Assembly (NCBI GenBank): GCA_025175895.1
Contig: CM046000.1
Location: 94,348,753 to 94,412,752, forward strand
Source of the DNA: Wurfbainia villosa
Lineage: Eukaryota; Streptophyta; Magnoliopsida; Zingiberales; Zingiberaceae
Direction of reading: 5' to 3'
DNA: 64,000 bases
Part shown: one piece after another, positions 33,411 through 45,612 of the stretch
How the letters are laid out: each line of letters opens with the position of its first letter
Position numbering within the stretch: the stretch's first letter is position 1
Made by a program: the position numbers and the translations under genes
The notes under the pieces: generated by a model
Seen by the model: only the letters and a program-made list of their open reading frames with translations
Databases searched by the model: none
What the model was told of the DNA's origin: nothing

Positions 33411-35681
33411 TGTTGGAATGTATACTGAAAGCCTAGCTCTTTTTGTATAAACATTTTATTTTGAAATAAGAATCGCATGATCATTGTTTGCACTTTATAT
33501 TTATTATATGTGTGCATATTGTCTAATATTTTACATTGTAGATAACATGGTGCTTGGTGTGGCATAGAAGATCATGTTATCAGTTCCTTGTAGAATATAA
33601 GTAGAGGCTCACAACCAAGATGATTTTGGACAAACCATTGGCATGGTTGTAGTGTAGCTTGGTATTGGTTTGTCTTGACCATAGAGTTACACTAGTACAC
33701 TTAGGTGTATTGAGCAGGACCGACATAGAGGTGATTCAATTTATTGCTGACTACATAATTGAATCAGACCTCGGATATTATGTTGTACATGCTCTTAATC
33801 CCGATATAATAACGGGCACATGTACTTAGTATTTATTTCTTTGATTTATCAGAGCGTGAGATTTCTATGGATTAAATCAATATGCCCGGTAAGTTGGGAA
33901 ATGATATTATTTACATGGTGTGTCGTTGATTATAGGAGGAAACCGTATCCTATATATTAGGTTGATGATGTCCCCTTGAGGAGCTCATAAGGTTAATCAT
34001 GTAAACCCTGTAGGTTGACTTAGTCAACATGATGATAAGGTTGAGTGGTACTACTCGAGGAGTTAGATGTTAATTGATTGATGGTCAGTAAATCAATCAA
34101 ATGAAGGATATTCGATATCTTAAACACGGGGAGATGGATGTACAAATAATATATGGAGCCCATATTATCATATGGGGGTTGGTGAGGTAATTCAATGATG
34201 ATCCTCTAGTGGAATGGAACATCATTGATGGATCAAGTTTGTGTGGTTCCGATCCATCGGGTAGCCAAGATCCAACTCCTCCTCATGGTCCCTATTGTAG
34301 CCTATTAACACCTCATGAAGTCTAGATCCAATGATGGAAACAAAACTCTAGATCCGACGGTTGAGATGAAACCCTAGATCCGACGGTTGGGATGAAACCC
34401 TAGATCCGACGGTTGGGATGAAACCCTAGATCTGACAGTTGAGATTAAATCCCTAGAACCAATGGAGGAGATTAAACCAAGGCCTGAACCTAACTCTATA
34501 TATATGGGCTTAGGTTTGGGCGGCAAGATGATGGATGAAAAAAAGAGAAAACCCTAATTGAGATAAGGTGGCTTAGGCGGCAAGAAATAGGAGGAGGCTA
34601 GGGTTAGGGTTTGGTTCATGGTGTTGGGAGGCAACAAGGAGAAGGGAGCTTCTTCTTCTTGTTCCCAATGGTGGCCGGCAACCCTTCTTCCTCCTTCCTC
34701 CTTGGTTTGGCCGCCGCCCAAGCTTCTCCCTTCCTTCTATGGCTTAGGTTGGATGGCATTAGGGCAATCAAATCCTAGTTGGGATAGGATTGGGGTTGGG
34801 CGGCTAGGGTTAGGGTTTTGGGATTAGGGTGGGCGGCAACAAGAAGATGAAGATCCTTTTCTTCTTCCTTCTAAGTGTTGGCCAGCCATTATCCTTGTTC
34901 CCTCTACCTTGGCCGGAGCTCAACCTATTCTCCTTCCCTTCATCCTTGGCCGGAAATTAGGAGAGCTTTGTCTAGGGTTTGGGCGGCAACAAGGAGGAGG
35001 ATTGTTTTCCTTTCCTTTCTCCAAGTGTTGGTCGGCGCCCATGCCCTTGTTGTTTCTCTTTTGGTTGGTTTCCATACTCCATTTTATCTTCCTTGGCCGG
35101 CGGCAACATCGAGTTTATTGACTTGGTGGCCGGTTCTAGAAAGGAAGATGAGTTTTGTTTTAGGATCTTTCTTTGTTCCTAGTGAACAAGGAAAGGAAGA
35201 TTGGTGATCTAGGAGGCTTCAACTTTTGGTAGATCGTCGCCCACACGACGTCCAAAAGGAGGGAGGACATACAATAGAAGATCAAGAGGTATAACAAGAG
35301 GTATAATCTTGTTTATTTTGATTAATGTTCTTTTGTATTATGTTTATAATTGCTTTTCAATTATATGCATGTTTTGTGTGGATCCTTATCTTAGTATGTG
35401 TTGATTATACTAGTTTACATTTGTATGTATCTGTATAATCATGGACCCCGAAGATAAACACAAAAATCGGCGATCCGTCCGTCGTCTCTTCCGCGGCTAA
35501 CCGACTAGAAGAGTTGATTGCTTGAACAACAAGTTTGTTCAAACGATTGCTCGAGTCGTTAGCACGACGACGAATTGGTTGTGCTTAGGAAACTCATCCC
35601 ATCCGGATTAGTTTTCATTAGTGAAAATTTTAATCCGGGGACATGGGAGCCAATGAGCCTCCGAGAAGCCGATTCCCAACA
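33411..35681 (+). repeat. Element F 5' LTR (2271 bp)
   Basis: TGTTGGAATG...TTCCCAACA. Probable TATA box in CTCTATATATATGGG (about 34494-34508), followed by repeated GGGCGGCAACAAG phrases. Frames at 34618-35207 are LTR sequence, repeated at 41125-41738. Confidence 0.92.
34345..34450 (+). repeat. Tandem 26-bp repeat in element F 5' LTR
   Basis: About four units, each containing CCCTAGATCCGACGGTTG and GGATGAAA; also in the 3' LTR at about 40860-40960 with single-base differences. Confidence 0.85.
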
Positions 35682-35683
35682 AA

Positions 35684-35695
35684 TGGTATCAGAGC
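35684..35695 (+). other. Element F primer-binding site
   Basis: TGGTATCAGAGC, two bases after the LTR. Confidence 0.92.
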
Positions 35696-36749
35696 CACGG
35701 TTTCCGGTTTTGTGTGTTTTGGATTCGGTTAATTTTTATGCACTTTTTCATATATTATATGTGCCGGATAATAGTAGGATATGCGTAGTTTAACTCTTTG
35801 GTTGTAGGCGTAAGATCCGACTATTATGGTCATATGTGTGTATGTGATTGTATGTGTGTAAATATTTATTATTTAAGTCCTCGGGGTTGACGAGGCTAGA
35901 TTAGTATTTAATTTTTGTAATTAAATACAACATTGTTTAGCCGCTCATTTTAGTTTACTTTCGATCTAGAGTATTTGTACACTCCTTCGTGGAGTATAGG
36001 ATCAATGGATGTAAATTAAAATGATGTATCTCGGCTCGGATCTCTTTATGTGGCTTGCGCACGGAAAAGGTGGAGCGGACGAGGTGGCGACACGACGGGA
36101 CGCATATTGGAGAACAATGCCATAATAGTTGGAAAAATTCTGATTTTTTTTTCCATATTTATTGCTGATTTGTTTTATATGCATGTTGTGTGTGCTTAAA
36201 AATTCCTCATTTTCAATTTATTAAGTGGGAGAGGGATATTTTAATTAATTTCTGCGGCCTCCATTACAATTTGACGTGTGATGCAACAAACTTGCACGTC
36301 GGCTCTGAGTGCCTTCCTCCCCATCGGATGGGTTTGTTTGCGGATCACTAGGTCAAATAATGGTTATAGGAAATTATTTAGGAGCGTGTGTACTTCCACA
36401 TCGGTAAGCCACATAATCCGAGATAATTCCCTTAGTATCGTGTAATGGTGCATACTTAGATACAAATAAAAAGTATCCTCCCCATCGGAGTCACTGTTTT
36501 TATTTGTAGGGCCAAAGAGGAACCAACTATTAATTTTATTTGTAAAAAAGTAAGGTTGACAAGATAATAAAATTAATGGGTAAAACCTCCTATTACAAAT
36601 GTAGAATTCGTATATGTCTACACTATCGTGGCATGCGATATTCTCGGTGTTTTGAGGTGTTGGTTGATTTCGGAATTTCATTGTTTTGAGGAATCAATAA
36701 TATTTGAAATCTAATATTTTGATCAATGTGATTCTTAGGATTTTCAAAA
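35696..36749 (+). other. Element F leader
   Basis: AT-rich non-coding, with AAGTGGGAGAGGGA at about 36222 resembling the element's own purine tract. Much of it (about 36180-36740) is matched in reverse by the leader of G (56330-56890). No gene is seen. Confidence 0.7.
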
Positions 36750-37094
36750 ATGACTTTCAGTCCACTTACTATGATACTAAAGGAAATAAACTTACTATAC
36801 CCAAATAATGTTGATTGGAAAAGAATCTAGATATTGTCTTATCTGCTAAGAAGTACAAGTGTGCACTCTTCAAAGAGTGTCCTCAAGCCATGGTTGCTTA
36901 AAAAGGTTTCTACTTCTAAGCCGAAAGGCAAGAGGAAGGAGAAACAAGGCGGAGCAAAGGTGGTGAAAGGATCTCAGGGAGGAGTGAAGAAACCGAAAGG
37001 CAAGTACTTCACTTGCAAGCAGACTGGACATAAGAAGAAGGATTATCCCAATCCGAAGCAAGAAAAAATGTATATCCTTTGGTCCAGTCGTTGA
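36750..37094 (+). pseudogene. Element F gag, core deleted
   Basis: ATG 36750 starts MTFSPLTMILK, then stops and shifts frame. Sequence equal to the start of G's gag (up to the FKECP region near 36890) joins directly to the Lys-rich tail beginning KKVSTSKPKGKRK. The roughly 450-bp core present in G is absent. The zinc knuckle (CKQTGHKKKDYP, about 37015) has lost its first and last Cys. Non-functional. Confidence 0.8.
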
Positions 37095-39920
37095 AACATG
37101 GTTAGAGGCATTATCTATCGGCACCTGGAGTGTAGATACGAGAGCCACTAATCATGTCTGCAACACTTTGCAGGGGTTCCAGGAAACCCGGCGACTAGCT
37201 AAAGGGGAGATTACCATTTACTTGGGCAATGCCATGAAGGTGGCGGCTATTGCAGTGGGAGAAGTTTTATTTATCTCTTAAGAAAAATAAAATTTTGGTT
37301 CTGGAAAATTCCCTTTATGTACCTTTATTTAAAAAGAATTTAATTTCGGTTTCTAAATTGTTTATGGATGGATATTCTATTTCTTTTAATGATAGAGTTG
37401 TTATAAAAAGGAATAGGGAAAATATCTGTTCAGGTACATTGATAGGAAATTTGTAAACACTTGAACCAAAAACCTCCCACGATGCAAATTGAAGTTTATA
37501 ACTCATCTTCTAATTCTAATAAGAGAAAAGAACCTTCGAAGATGAACCAAACATATCTTTGGCATCTAAGGCTTGGTCATATTAACCTGAGTAGAATTCA
37601 AAGGTTGATAGCTGATGGACCTTTGGGTTCATTAGTGGTGGAGGATCTCCCAACCTGCGAATCTTGCTTGGAGGGTAAGATGACCAAGAGGCCTTTCAAG
37701 GCCAAGGGGTATAGAGCCAAAGATGTGTTACGAATGGTTCATTCTGATTTGTGTGGTCCTATAACTATCTAGGCAAGAGGTAGTCTCGAATATTTCGTCT
37801 CTTTCATAGATGATTATTCAAGATATGGATGACACACGATCTGATCATGGTGGTAAGTACCTCTTGGGAGAGTTTAGGAACTACTTATCAGAGGTTGGGA
37901 TTCAATCCCAATTGTCTGCACCTGGCACACCCCAGCAGAACGGTGTAGCAGAACGAAGGAATAGGACTCTTATGGAGATGGTTAGATCGATGATGAGTTA
38001 TTCTGACTTGCCAGATTCATTCTGGGGATATGCTCTAGATACGGCGGTGTACATTCTGAACTTGGTTCCATCTAAATCAGTGTCTTCTACTCCCACAGAG
38101 TTGTGGACTGGGCGAAAGCCTAGTCTAAGACATATTCGGATATGGGGGAGTCCAGCACATGTGCTGAATGCTGATGCTGGTAAGTTGGAACCTCGTACAA
38201 AAGTGCGCTTGTTTGTTGGCTATCCTAGGGGAACGAAGAGTGGTTTATTTTATAGTCTTAGAGACCAGAGGGTGATCGTTACCACGAACGCCAGATTTCT
38301 AGAGGAAGACTATGTGATGAGTCACATGCCCAAGAGTAAAATTTTTCTGGAGGAGTTGAAAGGGGAAGTCACTTCTTTAGTACCACCGGTACAAGAGGAC
38401 ATACCACATGTCACTGCACCGCGTGTCACAGAGGATACACAAGTGATACCTCGTCGTAGTGGGAGGGTTGTGAGACAGCCTGATAGATTCATGTTCTTGG
38501 GAGAATCTTCCGATTTGGTCCCTGGCGAACATGAACCTGATCCCTGGACATATGATGATGCAATCCAAGATATAGATGCAACATCTTTGCAAAGTGTAAT
38601 GAATATTGAGATTGAATCTATAGATTCAAATCAGGTCTGGGAGCTCTTATGCATAGCAGCTCATATGGATTATGAGGTGTGGCAGATGGATGTCAAGACA
38701 ACTTTCCTTAATGGAAGTCTTGAGGAGAACATCTATATGAAGCAACCAGAGGGATTCATTGCTAAGGGCAAAGAGCATCTTGTATGTAAGCTTAATCGGT
38801 CCATTTATGGATTGAAACAAGCTTCGAGGTCTTGGAACATCTGCTTTGATGAGGTAAATCCAGATTTATGGATTTATTCAAAGTCCGGATGAGTCTTGTG
38901 TATACAAGAGATGTGACGGAAACGTAGTGGTATTTCTTGTATTATACATAGATGACATTTTGATAGTTGGCAACAATATCGGAATGTTATTGGACGTAAG
39001 AGTATGGTTGTCCAAACAGTTTGATATGAAGGACTTGGGAGAAGTGGGTCACATCCTTGGGATCAAGGTTAGTGTGCTAATCCCAAGCTTCATACATAGA
39101 CACAATTATTGATCGTTTTAGCATGCAAAACTCCAAGAAAGGTTTTCTACCTTTCAGGCATGGAGTTCCTTTATCTAAGGAGATGTGTCCTAGATCATCT
39201 GAGGAGATAGAGGAGATGAAGGTGGTTCCTTATGCTTCGGCGGTAGGAAGCCTCATGTATGTGATGCTCTGTACGAGACCAGATATCTGCTTTGCCGTGG
39301 GCATGGACAGCAGATATAAGAGTAATCTAGGACAGGGACATTGGACTGTGGTAAAGCATATATTGTAGTGCCTAAGAAGGACTAGGAATTATATGCTAGT
39401 TTACCGAGCAGACCAATTACTCCCTGTGGGTTACACGGATTCCGATTTCCAATCTGATAGGGATAACAGTAAGTCTACCTCAGGTTTTGTATTTACTTTG
39501 GGAGGTGGAGTCATTGTATGGAGGAGTGTCCAGCAGAAATGCTTGGCGGACTCCACCATGGAAGCTGAGTATGTGGCAGCCTCTAAGGCGGCCAAAGTAG
39601 TTGGGTGGCTCAGGAACTTCCTGATGGACTTGGATGTGATTCCTGGTTTGCCCAGAAATATCACAATTTATTGTGATAATAATGGTGCAGTTGCAAACTT
39701 GAAGGAACCACGAGCCCATAAGCTAAGTAAATGCATAGAGCGCAAGTACCACCTGATACGAGAAATCGTAAAGGAGGTAGAAGTTGTTGTTGCCTAGATT
39801 GCATCAGAGGATGACATGGTAGACCCTTTCACTAAGGCCCTTCTAGCGAGAGCTTTGATAGGCATGTGGAGGGAAGGGGAATCAGATGTATGGCAGTATA
39901 AGGATAGCATAGTCTTTTAG
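37095..39920 (+). pseudogene. Element F pol, multiple deletions and frameshifts
   Basis: Recognisable in order: a protease remnant with stops (37095-37260), the GAG-pre-integrase region (WHLRLGHINLSR, about 37560), and integrase from 37810 to 38230. Between LCGP (about 37758) and RSDHGG (about 37828) most of the integrase core is deleted; GVAERRNRT with the Glu is retained. In RT, QVWEL (38637) joins directly to a segment before QMDVK (about 38682), so the palm start is missing. YIDD is at 38945-38956. RNase H (YTDSD, EAEYVAAS, CDNNGA) ends at 39797. Could not make active enzymes. Confidence 0.88.
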
Positions 39921-39934
39921 TATAAGTGGGAGAT
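39921..39934 (+). other. Element F polypurine tract
   Basis: TATAAGTGGGAGAT directly before the 3' LTR start TATTGGAATG. Confidence 0.85.
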
Positions 39935-42212
39935 TATTGGAATGTATACTGAAAGCCTAGCTCTTTTTGTATGAACATTTTATTTTGAAATAAGAATCAC
40001 ATGATCATTGTTTGCACTTTATATTTATTATATGTGTGCATATTGTCTAATATTTTACATTGTAGATAACATGGTGCTTGGTGTGGCAATGTAAGATCAT
40101 GTTATCACCCTTGTAGAATATAAGTAGAGGCTCACAACCAAGATGGTTTTGACAAACCATTGGCATGGTTGTAGTGTAGCTTGGCATTGTTTTGTCTTGA
40201 ACATAGAGTTACACTAGTACACTTAGGTGTATTGAGCAGATCGACATAGAGGTGATTCAATTTATCGACTACATAATTGAATCTGACTCGGATATTATGT
40301 TGTACATGCTCTTAATCCCGATATAATAATCTGCACATGTACTTAGTATTTATTTCTTTCGATTTACTGTAGGGTAATTTCTATGGATTAAATCAATATG
40401 CTTAAGTTGGGAAATGATATTATTTACATGGTGTGTCGCTAATTATAGGAGGAAACCGTGTCCTATATATTAGGTTGATGATGTCCCCTTGAGGAGCTCA
40501 TAAGGTTCATCATGTAAACCCTGCAGGTTGACTTAGTCAACATGATGATAAGGTTGAGTGGTACTACTCGAGGAGTTAGATGTTAATTGATTGATGGTCA
40601 GTAAATCAATCAAATGACGGACATTCGATATCTTAAACACGGGGAGATGGATGTACAAATAATATATGGAGCCCATATTATCATATGGGGGTTGGTGAGG
40701 TAATTCAATGATGATCCTCTAGTGGAATGGAATATCATTGATGGATCAAGTTTGTGTGGTTCCGATCCATCGGGTGGCCAAGATTCAACTCCTCCTCATG
40801 GTCCCTATTGTAGCCTATTAACACCTCATGAAGTCTAGATCCAATGATGGAAAACAAAACTCTAGATCTGGCGGTTGGGATGAAACCCTAGATCCGACGG
40901 TTGGGATGAAACCCTAGATCCGACGGTTGGGATGAAACCCTAGATCTGACGGTTGAGATTAAATCCCTAGAACCAATGGAGGAGATTAAACCAAGGCCTA
41001 AACCTAACTCTATATATATGGGCTTAGGCTTGGGCGGCAAGATGATGGATGAAAAAAAGAGAAAAACCTAATTGAGATAAGGTGGCTTGGGCGGCAAGAA
41101 ATAGGAGGATGCTAGGGTTAGGGTTTGGTTCATGGTGTTGGGCGGCAACAAGGAGAAGGGAGCTTCTTCTTCTTGTTCCCAATGGTGGCCGGCAACCCTT
41201 CTTCCTCCTTCCTCCTTGGTTTGGCCGGCGCCCAAGCTTCTCCCTTCTTTCTATGGCTTAGGTTGGATGGCATTAGGATAGCTTCCCTTGGGCGGCAATC
41301 AAATCCTAGTTGGGATAGGATTGGGGTTGGGCGGCTAGGGTTAGGATTTTGGGATTTGGGTGGGCGGCAACAAGAAGATGAAGATCCTTTTCTTCTTCCT
41401 TCTAAGTGTTGGTCGGCCACTATCCTTGTTCCCTCTACCTTGGTCGGAGCTCAACCTATTCTCCTTCCCTTCATCCTTGGCCGGAAATTAGGAGAGCTTT
41501 GTCTAGGGTTTGGGCGGCAACAAGGAGGAGGATTGTTTTCCTTTCCTTTCTCCAAGTGTTGGCCGGTGCCCATGCCCTTGTTGTTTCTCTTTTGGTTGAT
41601 TTCCATACTCCATTTTATCTTCCTTGGCCGGCGGCAACATCGAGTTTATTGACTTGGTGGTCGGTTCTAGAAAGGAAGATGAGTTTTGTTTTAGGATCTT
41701 CCTTTGTTCCTAGTGAACAAGGAAAGGAAGATTGGTGATCTAGGAAGCTTCAACTTTTGGTAGATCGTCGCCCACACGACATCCAAAAGGAGGGAGGACA
41801 TACAATAGAAGATCAAGATGTATAACAAGAGGTATAATCTTATTTATTTTGATTAATGTTCTTTTGTATTATGTTTATAATTGCTTTTCAATTATATGCA
41901 TGTTTTGTATGGATCCTTATCTTAGTATGTGTTGATTATACTAGTTTACATTTGTATGTATTTGTATAATCATGGACCCCGAAGATAAACACAAAAACCG
42001 ACGATCCGTCCGTCGTCTCTTCCGCGGCTAACCGACTAGAAGAGTTGATTGCTTGAACAACAAGTTTGTTCAAACGATTGCTCGAGTCGTTAGCACGACG
42101 ACGAATTGGTTGTGCTTAGGAAACTCATCCCATCCGGATTAGTTTTCATTAGTGAAAATTTTAATCCGGGGACATGGGAGCCAATGAGCCTCCGAGAAGC
42201 CGATTCCCAACA
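39935..42212 (+). repeat. Element F 3' LTR (2278 bp)
   Basis: Near-identical to 33411-35681 except for a cluster of small indels at about 40085-40415 and an extra segment near 41277-41295. Ends TTCCCAACA, followed by TSD ACCTC. Confidence 0.92.
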
Positions 42213-42217
42213 ACCTC

Positions 42218-42492
42218 CACCTTGTTTAAGCTAAAGGAGAGACTAGTGCTTTGGTTTGAGGGAGTGATTTGTCATACGAATCGTCCGTGGATTAACGGCA
42301 AGGGTCGTGAACCACATTACATCTTCGTCTTAGCGTTTACTTTCTCTTTGTCTTTTGTATTATTTTAATTGTCTTTGTTTTAGCATTTCCACTGCGCTAA
42401 TTACTCTTGTAGACAATTAAGACGCAAGTGATTTCCATCTACGACATCAGAGCTATTCAACCCCCTTCTAGCCGGGCCACGATCCTCCAACA
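42218..42492 (+). repeat. SIRE-like LTR K, second part
   Basis: Continues K after element F and ends GATCCTCCAACA, with the usual ACCCCCTTCTAG-type block 36 bp before the end. No primer site follows, so K behaved as a 3' or solo LTR. Confidence 0.8.
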
Positions 42493-42599
42493 AAAAAAAT
42501 ACAAATAAAATGAATATAAAATTAAAATTGTGTGAAAAATATGTAATTGGAAGAAAAATAAATGATTTGATGAAAATAAAACTAATGAGATGAAATTTT

Positions 42600-43910
42600 T
42601 GTAGGATTGAAATGCTCCGAGAGAGGGGGTGAATCTCGGAGGTTATAATTTTTTTTAGAAATTTTAAAACTTATTTTTATTTTGAAATACAAAATCGTTA
42701 GAAGTAAGAGTATGCAGCAGAATAAATAAAATAGAGAGACAATATTTACTTGGTTCACAACCCTAGCCAGGTTGCTACTCTAAGGCTTGTAGCTCTCCGA
42801 GAGTTATCTCGATAGGCACACTATAATGCCCTCCGACTCGAGAACTCTCGACTTCGGAGGGGTTCATTTTTTACAAAGAATAAGAGATAGATAATACTCT
42901 ACCTTCTCTTTGAAATTAAGTACAAAAAGCGAAGTAGGTACAAGTATATTAAGAACTAAATTATATCGACACTTTTGGAGCTATCGAAGTAGGCACGGAG
43001 TGTCAGAATTGCGTCTTGGTGAAGGAATGAAGGTTTTGTGGACAAAGACAATTAGTAGCAGCACTTGGACGTAGTAGATTAGTTGTATTCGGAGCTGATC
43101 ATGTATTTCTTTTATAGATCTTTTCCAATCGACTGGAATGCCCTCCAGTCGACTCCACATCAGCCCGTCGATATGGTACTTTGGGTCTACCAGTTGACTG
43201 AACACGTCCCAGTCGACTCCAAGTCACCCGACTTCACATCGGAAAGTTTACCTTTCCAATCAACTAGACTTTCCCAGTCAACTGAAACTCTTTCTATCTG
43301 TGCTATCAGGTCTTCGATCGATCACCAACTAATCCTGCCAACTGGGTATCCAATCGACTGACCCATACCCAGTCAATTGGACTTCAATCGATTGGAATCC
43401 ATTCAGTCGACTGATCCCTGCAAAACGAGATTAGCACAAGCAAATAATATAAGACATGATAGCAGTAGTAATACTGTTCAATCTCGACTTTTAAATCCCA
43501 CCCGGACTATCCGTTGGATCAACGTCTAACTTTGTTCCCCTACAGAGGACTCAACCTAACCTCTCCACTCGAAGCTTACCTGCGGGCTGCCCTGCCGAAC
43601 TTACCATTCTTGACATCAGATCTAACCTACCAGGGCTTCCACCAACTGTCCAATCTACTTGACCCAGCTAAACTTTTTACCGATTGTCTGGTCTCCTGAC
43701 CTAATTGGTATTCATGCCAAATGTCCGATCCATTTGACTCATCTAGACTTCATGTCTAGTATTCAATCATCCTGATCTGTCAAGACATCTGCCTAGTATC
43801 CGGTCAACATGATCTACTAGAACTTCCTATTAAGCCTGCACACTTAATACTCATATCAGAACACAAGTAAATCTTAATTTTAACTATGGTTCATACATCA
43901 AAACTAAACA
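42600..43910 (-). repeat. SIRE-like LTR L, minus strand (1311 bp)
   Basis: Plus-strand ends are TGTAGGATTG and ACTAAACA. Reverse complement ends with the block ACCCCCTCTCTCGGAG and carries CAGTCGACTG variants (43130-43410), as in the other SIRE-like LTRs. The flanks ATTTT and GTGGT do not match, and no primer site or purine tract adjoins, so it is a solo or rearranged LTR. Between K and L, 42493-42599 is AT-rich with nothing recognised. Confidence 0.7.
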
Positions 43911-44637
43911 GTGGTGTGTTATAAAAATAATAATAAATTTAGAATTAAAACTAGTACTTTAGATATTTAATCTTATAAAAAAAGTTAACTTCTTTTTCTA
44001 ATGCATGGATAACTTATAGAACCCTACCTACCATAGTTTTTCAAAATTAAAATGGATAAAATTTTATTTACATTCAACTATGTCTCAAAAAAGATTAAAT
44101 AATTTAATAATTTTATTAATAAAAAAATTATTATCAAAACTTAAAAATTTAATTTTGCATATCAAAAAACCAAAATAAATAAATTTTATATAAAGTTTTA
44201 TTTTTTAAAATTAATATTTTAATTTGTTATTTTTAAAAAAAAATCAATCTTAGTCCCAAATTCAAATGAAAAAAGAGGGAGAAATTTTTTAAAACAATAT
44301 TAAAGGTCTATTTTTTTCCCTGGTCGGACCTGTTCGAGATTTGAGACAGCCATGCTCCGACGTCGACATGTTCGTCTGTGAAAATTTGTACTCTCTCTGC
44401 TCCGCACGGTGAAGATGATGGGGGAGGAGGAAGAGATGGGTTGTTGTCCTGTCGTCATGTTCCGTACCTTGAATCGCTTCTTCATTTCACCTCGTGCTCG
44501 CTCTCTCTTTTTGTAGGAAATAATAAAAAAGTGTTTTTTTAACAATGAAATTTATATTTTTATAATTAAAATTTGGATTTTTTTAGTTTTTTTTTGTGAA
44601 AGTTCAAATTTTGAGTCATAGACGAGGACCCAACAAT
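43911..44637. other. AT-rich intergenic DNA, nothing recognised
   Basis: 43911-44290 is long A/T runs. 44310-44480 is less AT-rich with short frames on both strands (for example 44300-44545 minus), without recognisable protein similarity. Confidence 0.5.
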
Positions 44638-44809
44638 CAGAGCTGTACCTAAAATTTAAAAGGTCCGAAACGAATTTTAAAAAATATATTAATGAATTAT
44701 TATTGGGCCCTTTATATTTTTTTTGGGCCCTTTTAAAGAGGCATTTAATCTATTTTAAAAATGGGCCCGAGGCGATCGCCTTTTTAGCCTTACATTAGGT
44801 ACGACCCTG
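44638..44809. mobile_element. hAT-type MITE, 172 bp, with 8-bp TSD
   Basis: Terminal inverted repeats CAGAGCTGTACCTAA and CAGGGTCGTACCTAA (read inward from each end) match at 12 of 15 bases. It is flanked by a perfect 8-bp direct repeat CCAACAAT (44630-44637 and 44810-44817). An 8-bp TSD and CAG-type ends are hallmarks of hAT elements. The interior is AT-rich with three GGGCCC sites and has no coding capacity, so it is non-autonomous. Confidence 0.85.
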
Positions 44810-44817
44810 CCAACAAT

Positions 44818-45612
44818 CCTCTCTCAAGATCGACTCTAGGTGATTCGACATCCACTTCGTCGCCATTGTGTTCATCTCGAAGGAAGACGAAGTTGTCATT
44901 CGCAGCAGGGGCGAAAGTTCCGAGAGACGGGGGTGGATGGTGGAGGCGCGACATCGAGTGCCAGAAGAGCCGTTGGATTGGGACTTCATGGAGGAGATCC
45001 TTTTTCTATTATCTATATCTCAATGACAGAAGCATTCACGAGTACATCTTCAAGTCCTTCATCGATCAGGCAGTCTCTTTCTGCCGCTAGAACAAGACAA
45101 GATGGTTGTTGGAGTCCGGAGAGAAACAAGCAAACATGAAATATGATTCAAAGGACTGTATGGGGGTGGTGTTGTGTTATTTCTTGCTCAGCGATTGGCT
45201 AGCCAATATGCTTACCGTGGGACAAGGTGAAATATCCCGTCATTTTTTTTATTAATTATATTAATTATCTGATATGTGGAACCGTTGTATCAGTGCTCTT
45301 CCGATTGCTCCTACCGATAGAAGAGATAAATTAGAATTTCAATTGTTAAATGAAAAGGAAAGAAAGTCGATGACCTAAGATAATGAATTTTTTAGAAATT
45401 AATCTCTGTCAATTACGAATAATTTTTTTTACTTATCAATTGATTAGCTACGATGCATACTAATTACCTCAGGTATGACGTGCATCTATACACACATAAA
45501 ATATGCTAAAAGTTGAGGGTGATTTTGAAAGATTAGGGCTCGGCAGATTTAAAACAATGCTCGTATTTATTTTTAGAAAAATACCTGAAATAAATATTAG
45601 ACCAAAAGAAAC
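44818..45612. other. Low-copy sequence, possible gene remnant
   Basis: 44830-45140 has near-balanced base composition unlike the surrounding AT-rich DNA, and overlapping plus-strand frames (44840-45139 and 44866-45090; a third contains WMVEARHRVPEEPLDWDF). I do not recognise any of these peptides, and no intron signals or start were convincing. 45240-45600 is AT-rich with nothing recognised. Confidence 0.3.

Larger units (their letters stand above)
33411..42212 (+). mobile_element. Element F: Angela/Tork-like Copia, internally deleted
   Basis: 8.8 kb with LTRs 33411-35681 and 39935-42212, primer site, deleted gag and pol, purine tract AAGTGGGAGAT. The TSD ACCTC (33406-33410 and 42213-42217) is perfect. 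Inserted in LTR K. Related to element G (minus strand) through leader, gag, pol and LTR start. Confidence 0.92.

Noticed and set aside
34618..35207. Plus-strand frames up to 110 codons in the F LTR, repeated at 41125-41738
   Set aside because: They lie wholly inside LTRs, overlap each other in several frames, and have no recognisable domain.
42600..43910. Complete L element with target duplication
   Set aside because: The 5-bp flanks (ATTTT and GTGGT) do not match and no primer site or purine tract adjoins; kept only as a solo or rearranged LTR.
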